Below are positions 5,841-8,511 of a stretch of 8,511 bases of DNA, piece after piece; positions within the stretch are counted from its first letter, which is position 1; the number at the start of each line of letters is the position of its first letter. The notes under the pieces are model-generated. The model saw only the letters and a program-made list of their open reading frames with translations, did no database searches and was not told the DNA's origin. This DNA is from Thermococcus paralvinellae (GTDB lineage Archaea > Methanobacteriota_B > Thermococci > Thermococcales > Thermococcaceae), in contig DQUR01000136.1 in NCBI GenBank assembly GCA_015662175.1, forward strand, positions 1 through 8,511. Reading direction: 5' to 3'. Made by a program: the position numbers and the translations under genes.

Positions 5841-6896
5841 TTACCCCTTCTCAACTTTTACTCTAAGCTCTTCAGCGAACCAGTTAACGCGCTGTGGGAA
5901 TGGAATCTCGATCCCTTCTCTGTCGAGAGCTTCCTTAATCTTCTGTAGAATCGCACTTCTTACATTAAACCACTTCTCACTTGGAGCCCATGCTTTGACG
6001 TATATGTTAACGCTGCTATCTCCAAGTTCATCTACATAAACCATGGGTTCGGGTTCAGCCAGAACGAGGGGCATATCATCTAGCGTTTTCTTTATAACTT
6101 CAATAGCCCTGTTTATGTCTTCTTTGTACGCTATTCCTATGAGCACGTCAACCCTTCTTGCTGGATACTTCGTGAGGTTCCTGATTTCGGAGTTGAATAC
6201 CTTTTCGTTCGGAATCCTCACCAACGTGCCATCCCATGTTCTTATCCGCGTGGAGAGGATCCTTATGTCATTGACAACTCCGGAATAACCGGCAACCTCA
6301 ACGGGATCCCCGATCTTTAACGGTTTGTCAAAGTACATGAATATACCGGAGATTAAGTTTGCTATTACGGTTTGAGCAGAAAAACCCAGGACAATACCGG
6401 TTATTCCACCCGCAACTATCAGTGTTGTGAGCCTTCCGGTGAAGCCCGCTATGTTGAGTGCTATCATGGACGCAATGGCGATGAGAGAGTAATAGAAGAG
6501 CTTAGCTTTCAGCTGCATTTCAGGCAGGTTACCCCTCTCCGCCCCGCTCATTAAAAGGTAGTCCTTTGACTTCTTTGCAATGAGGTATGAGAAGTAAAAC
6601 ACAATGAGGGCTGTTATCACATTGCTAAGTGTTGTGCCTGCCATTTTAATTGAGAGAATCCCGAGAATGTCAAGGGAATAGATGAGAGCCACCAGTATTA
6701 TCAGCTTATAGACCATGTTGGCCGTCTCTTCATTGATTATCCAGACGTACTTTGTAGTTCTCGACACTTTCAGTATCCATCTTTTGAAGAGATTTGCGAG
6801 TAGCAAACCCAAGAGGAACAGCAGGATGGCCTTTGCCACCAGTGTCAGCGTCATCTGCTCCAGTAAGGGGGAGAATGAATTCAGCGGTATTCCCAT
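5841..6896 (-). CDS. MscS-family mechanosensitive ion channel
   Basis: A 351-residue membrane channel, close in size to the archaeal channel MscMJ. These channels open under membrane tension and release solutes on hypo-osmotic shock. Five hydrophobic segments are visible, at about 17-37, 61-81, 88-108, 131-151 and 156-187. The last is the Gly/Ala-rich pore helix AGGITGIVLGFSAQTVIANL, followed by the hallmark FDKPLKIGD at 189-197. A beta domain (NDIRILSTRIRTWDGTLVRI) and an alpha/beta C-terminal domain follow. ATG 6896 is chosen because GAGGTG (6903-6908, minus strand) sits 6 nt upstream; an in-frame GTG at 6905 would overlap that site. The start is 2 nt after the stop of the upstream gene, so the two are co-transcribed. 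Sampled lines here are 50-55% G+C, higher than the treT region. Confidence 0.93.
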   Translation of the reverse strand: MGIPLNSFSPLLEQMTLTLVAKAILLFLLGLLLANLFKRWILKVSRTTKYVWIINEETANMVYKLIILVALIYSLDILGILSIKMAGTTLSNVITALIVFYFSYLIAKKSKDYLLMSGAERGNLPEMQLKAKLFYYSLIAIASMIALNIAGFTGRLTTLIVAGGITGIVLGFSAQTVIANLISGIFMYFDKPLKIGDPVEVAGYSGVVNDIRILSTRIRTWDGTLVRIPNEKVFNSEIRNLTKYPARRVDVLIGIAYKEDINRAIEVIKKTLDDMPLVLAEPEPMVYVDELGDSSVNIYVKAWAPSEKWFNVRSAILQKIKEALDREGIEIPFPQRVNWFAEELRVKVEKG

Positions 6897-6898
6897 GC

Positions 6899-7537
6899 TC
6901 ACCACCTCATCAGGAAATTTGGCAGTGATAGTTCCTCTCTGGTTGGGGTTAATCCCTTTTTTGGAGGTTTTCCGGTGTTGTTAACTTCAGGAACCGAGTC
7001 CTTGAGGGTGACTACTAAAAGGGGGTAATATGCTTTATCCTTTGTATAGAACATCACACTGTCCTTTATCGGAAAGACTATCCCATCTATCATCTTCCAC
7101 TCCTTAGATGGATTGTCAATAATGACTTTGGCGATTCCCGGTGAGCTGGGTTCGACTATGTAGAATTTACTCCTGTGGTATCTTGTGATAACCCCAACAT
7201 CTGTGGTTCCATACAAGGCGTACTTCTCTTTTCCCAGGATGAAGTGGTCTATTGTAAGGTCACCAACCCTTATTTCAACCTCCACAGGAGCTTCTATGTA
7301 TCCGGCGATTGAGTCTTTAGGTGGGACAGCCACTGGCTCGTTCAATTTAACCATCAGATACCTGACCCCATAACCAACAGCTGGAGAAGGTAAGATTTTA
7401 AGTTTCCCAGCTTTCTTTATTATCCTTCTGACGTCATCCCTATGATAAATAACAATTTCATCAGTCTCTTCAATGAGGTGAACTTTTTTGTCCCAAACTT
7501 TGATAAAGCCTGTCTTCAGCTCGTATTCTCCGAACAT
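6899..7537 (-). CDS. DUF432-like protein, partner gene of the MscS channel
   Basis: A 212-residue soluble protein with no signal peptide or membrane segment. It appears to be rich in beta strands, with conserved-looking blocks SPAVGYGVRYLMVKL (51-65), EAPVEVEIRVGDLTIDHFI (82-100), KYALYGT (104-110) and a C-terminal PNFLMRW. The whole resembles the archaeal DUF432 family, for which no function is established to my knowledge. The stop is 2 nt before the MscS start, so a role connected with the channel, in assembly, gating or regulation, is a reasonable inference. ATG 7537 has no Shine-Dalgarno (tccatatttttttc precedes it), but a TATA box lies about 26 nt upstream, which predicts a leaderless transcript. 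The family name comes from recall of sequence blocks, so it is less certain than the gene call. Confidence 0.65.
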   Translation of the reverse strand: MFGEYELKTGFIKVWDKKVHLIEETDEIVIYHRDDVRRIIKKAGKLKILPSPAVGYGVRYLMVKLNEPVAVPPKDSIAGYIEAPVEVEIRVGDLTIDHFILGKEKYALYGTTDVGVITRYHRSKFYIVEPSSPGIAKVIIDNPSKEWKMIDGIVFPIKDSVMFYTKDKAYYPLLVVTLKDSVPEVNNTGKPPKKGLTPTREELSLPNFLMRW

Positions 7538-7559
7538 GAAAAAAATATGGAGGAATGGG

Positions 7560-7572
7560 ATTTAAAGTTTGC
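7560..7572 (-). promoter_or_regulatory. Promoter for a leaderless DUF432-like/MscS transcript
   Basis: On the minus strand, gcaaa followed by ctttaaat places the TATA centre near 7563, 26 nt from ATG 7537. That is the usual archaeal TATA-to-start distance, so transcription should begin at or next to the A of the ATG. The absence of any Shine-Dalgarno there agrees with this. The BRE-like part abuts the stop codon of the upstream gene. Confidence 0.5.
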
Positions 7573-8511
7573 TCAAACCTTAACCTTTTCAAACCCCAGA
7601 TCTTCAATTTTAATGTATGCGTAGTAGTTTGCACCCTGACCTATGAATACACCTTCCGTTTCTACCGGAATTGGAAGATTCGATGCCAATATTGCTCTTC
7701 CCTGTCCTTGGATATCCCCGAACACGTAACTCCACTTGGTATTTGAAACCGTGAATGAATGACCACCGATACTGATGGTGCCATCTGGATCGATTTCATA
7801 GCTGTACTGGTATCCTAAATACCCCCATGTCCCACTGGATTTTTCATACAGATTTTCCTCCGTAAAAGCCCCCCATACACCAAAGCCGGCCATTGAAAAG
7901 AATGCCATATACATGCTATGAACATCCGCTAAATTACTATACCAGCCGAGTTCTCCTTTAACGTACGGATTATATTCCGTCTTTCCAACGGCAAATGGAT
8001 TGTATGCTTCATAACTTTTGTCTCCGTAGATTATTTTTATGCCGACTATTTCCGGTCCTGCAGCTTCTAAACCAGTTACAACAGGGTATGCAAAGAATTG
8101 CGAATTTATGCAGTCTTTATTTAGGCTCCATGATACAATCTCCAGCGGTTTATCCATTTCCTTGCCTTTAACCGGGGTCACCTTTCCATAGTATTCGTAA
8201 ACCTCAAATTCTCCCAGATCAACCTCTTTCATTTCCCCTGTTTGAAAGTCAACCTGCACACCATAAACATGTATCTTGGTTTTCCCTCTCCTCTTTTCGA
8301 CGATGTATTCGTATATCTCTCCTCCCTCTTCACCTCTCACCTTTAGTCTGTACTTTATGTATGTTATGTAATACGACTTGCCGTTTATTTCCACTGGCCT
8401 CGTGAGATCCCAGGGATTCGCCCAGGTGGCATAAACGGTTTCAGTGGGTGTTTGTGTGATGTCCTCAGTTTCGGTTGATGCCTCCTCTGTATGGGTTTGA
8501 GTGAGACTCTG
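7573..8511 (-). CDS. Secreted or lipoprotein-like protein of unknown function (5' end outside window)
   Basis: The frame is open from the window edge to TGA 7573, giving 312 visible residues. A GTG at 8394 could be read as a start, but the 39 codons before it are also open and protein-like. They hold a Thr/Glu/Gln-rich stretch (THTEEASTETEDITQTPTET) and then a Trp-rich segment (YATWANPWDLTRPVEING). Such linkers usually follow the lipobox Cys in Thermococcales lipoproteins, so the true start lies beyond 8511. The folded part is rich in Tyr, Gly and Trp with alternating strand patterns (GTWGYLGYQYSYEIDPDGTI), consistent with a beta-rich extracellular domain. One Cys (in NKDCINSQ) is visible and no membrane segment. 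I do not recognise the family. It lies upstream of the DUF432-like gene on the same strand but appears to be transcribed separately. Confidence 0.7.
   Translation of the reverse strand, partial: QSLTQTHTEEASTETEDITQTPTETVYATWANPWDLTRPVEINGKSYYITYIKYRLKVRGEEGGEIYEYIVEKRRGKTKIHVYGVQVDFQTGEMKEVDLGEFEVYEYYGKVTPVKGKEMDKPLEIVSWSLNKDCINSQFFAYPVVTGLEAAGPEIVGIKIIYGDKSYEAYNPFAVGKTEYNPYVKGELGWYSNLADVHSMYMAFFSMAGFGVWGAFTEENLYEKSSGTWGYLGYQYSYEIDPDGTISIGGHSFTVSNTKWSYVFGDIQGQGRAILASNLPIPVETEGVFIGQGANYYAYIKIEDLGFEKVKV

Noticed and set aside
5628..5948. 106-codon plus-strand frame containing PDLNRGPADLQSAA
   Set aside because: It is the antisense reading of tRNA-Tyr. This peptide string is a common artefact wherever that tRNA gene is translated on the wrong strand.

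Overview
The window looks like chromosomal DNA from a hyperthermophilic archaeon of the order Thermococcales (Thermococcus/Pyrococcus group). The evidence is a TreT-type trehalose synthase next to a TrmB-type sugar regulator, a Tfx-family regulator, archaeal BRE/TATA promoters, GGTG-type ribosome binding sites, oligo-T terminators, and a tRNA-Tyr with the archaeal C1-G72 pair. Sampled lines are about 35-40% G+C in the treT part and 50-55% in the mechanosensitive-channel part, so composition is not uniform.

Left part (1-4182): a sugar module transcribed in two directions from a 258-bp intergenic region. To the left, cut by the window edge, is the start of a lipoprotein with a lipobox and a Thr/Pro-rich linker; by context it is probably the binding protein of a sugar ABC transporter. 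To the right is a tight operon of treT, trmB and a metal-dependent sugar isomerase of the fucose/arabinose isomerase fold. The intergenic region carries two copies, in opposite orientation, of the 16-nt word atatactaaaagtaaa. Each contains the perfect palindrome TACT-N3-AGTA, and each sits at one of the two promoters. They are good candidates for TrmB operators that control both directions. As I remember them, the described T. litoralis and P. furiosus clusters read in one direction and have malK after trmB; this arrangement differs.

Middle part (4196-5602): a broken lrgA-lrgB pair (LrgA/CidA and LrgB/CidB type membrane proteins). The two proteins can be rebuilt only by correcting four single-base frameshifts, all in short homopolymers, while the other genes in the window are intact. 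lrgB has also lost its expected stop and runs antisense into the convergent gene for a Tfx-family HTH protein.

Right part (5694-8511, all on the minus strand): read in transcription order, there is a lipoprotein-like secreted protein of unknown function (5' end outside the window), a cytosolic protein resembling DUF432 with an apparently leaderless promoter, an MscS-family mechanosensitive channel 2 nt behind it, and a tRNA-Tyr(GUA) with its own TATA box and an encoded CCACCA end. The DUF432-like gene and the channel form a translationally close pair, which suggests a shared role in osmotic or membrane-tension response.

I see no CRISPR array, insertion sequence, rRNA gene or origin.
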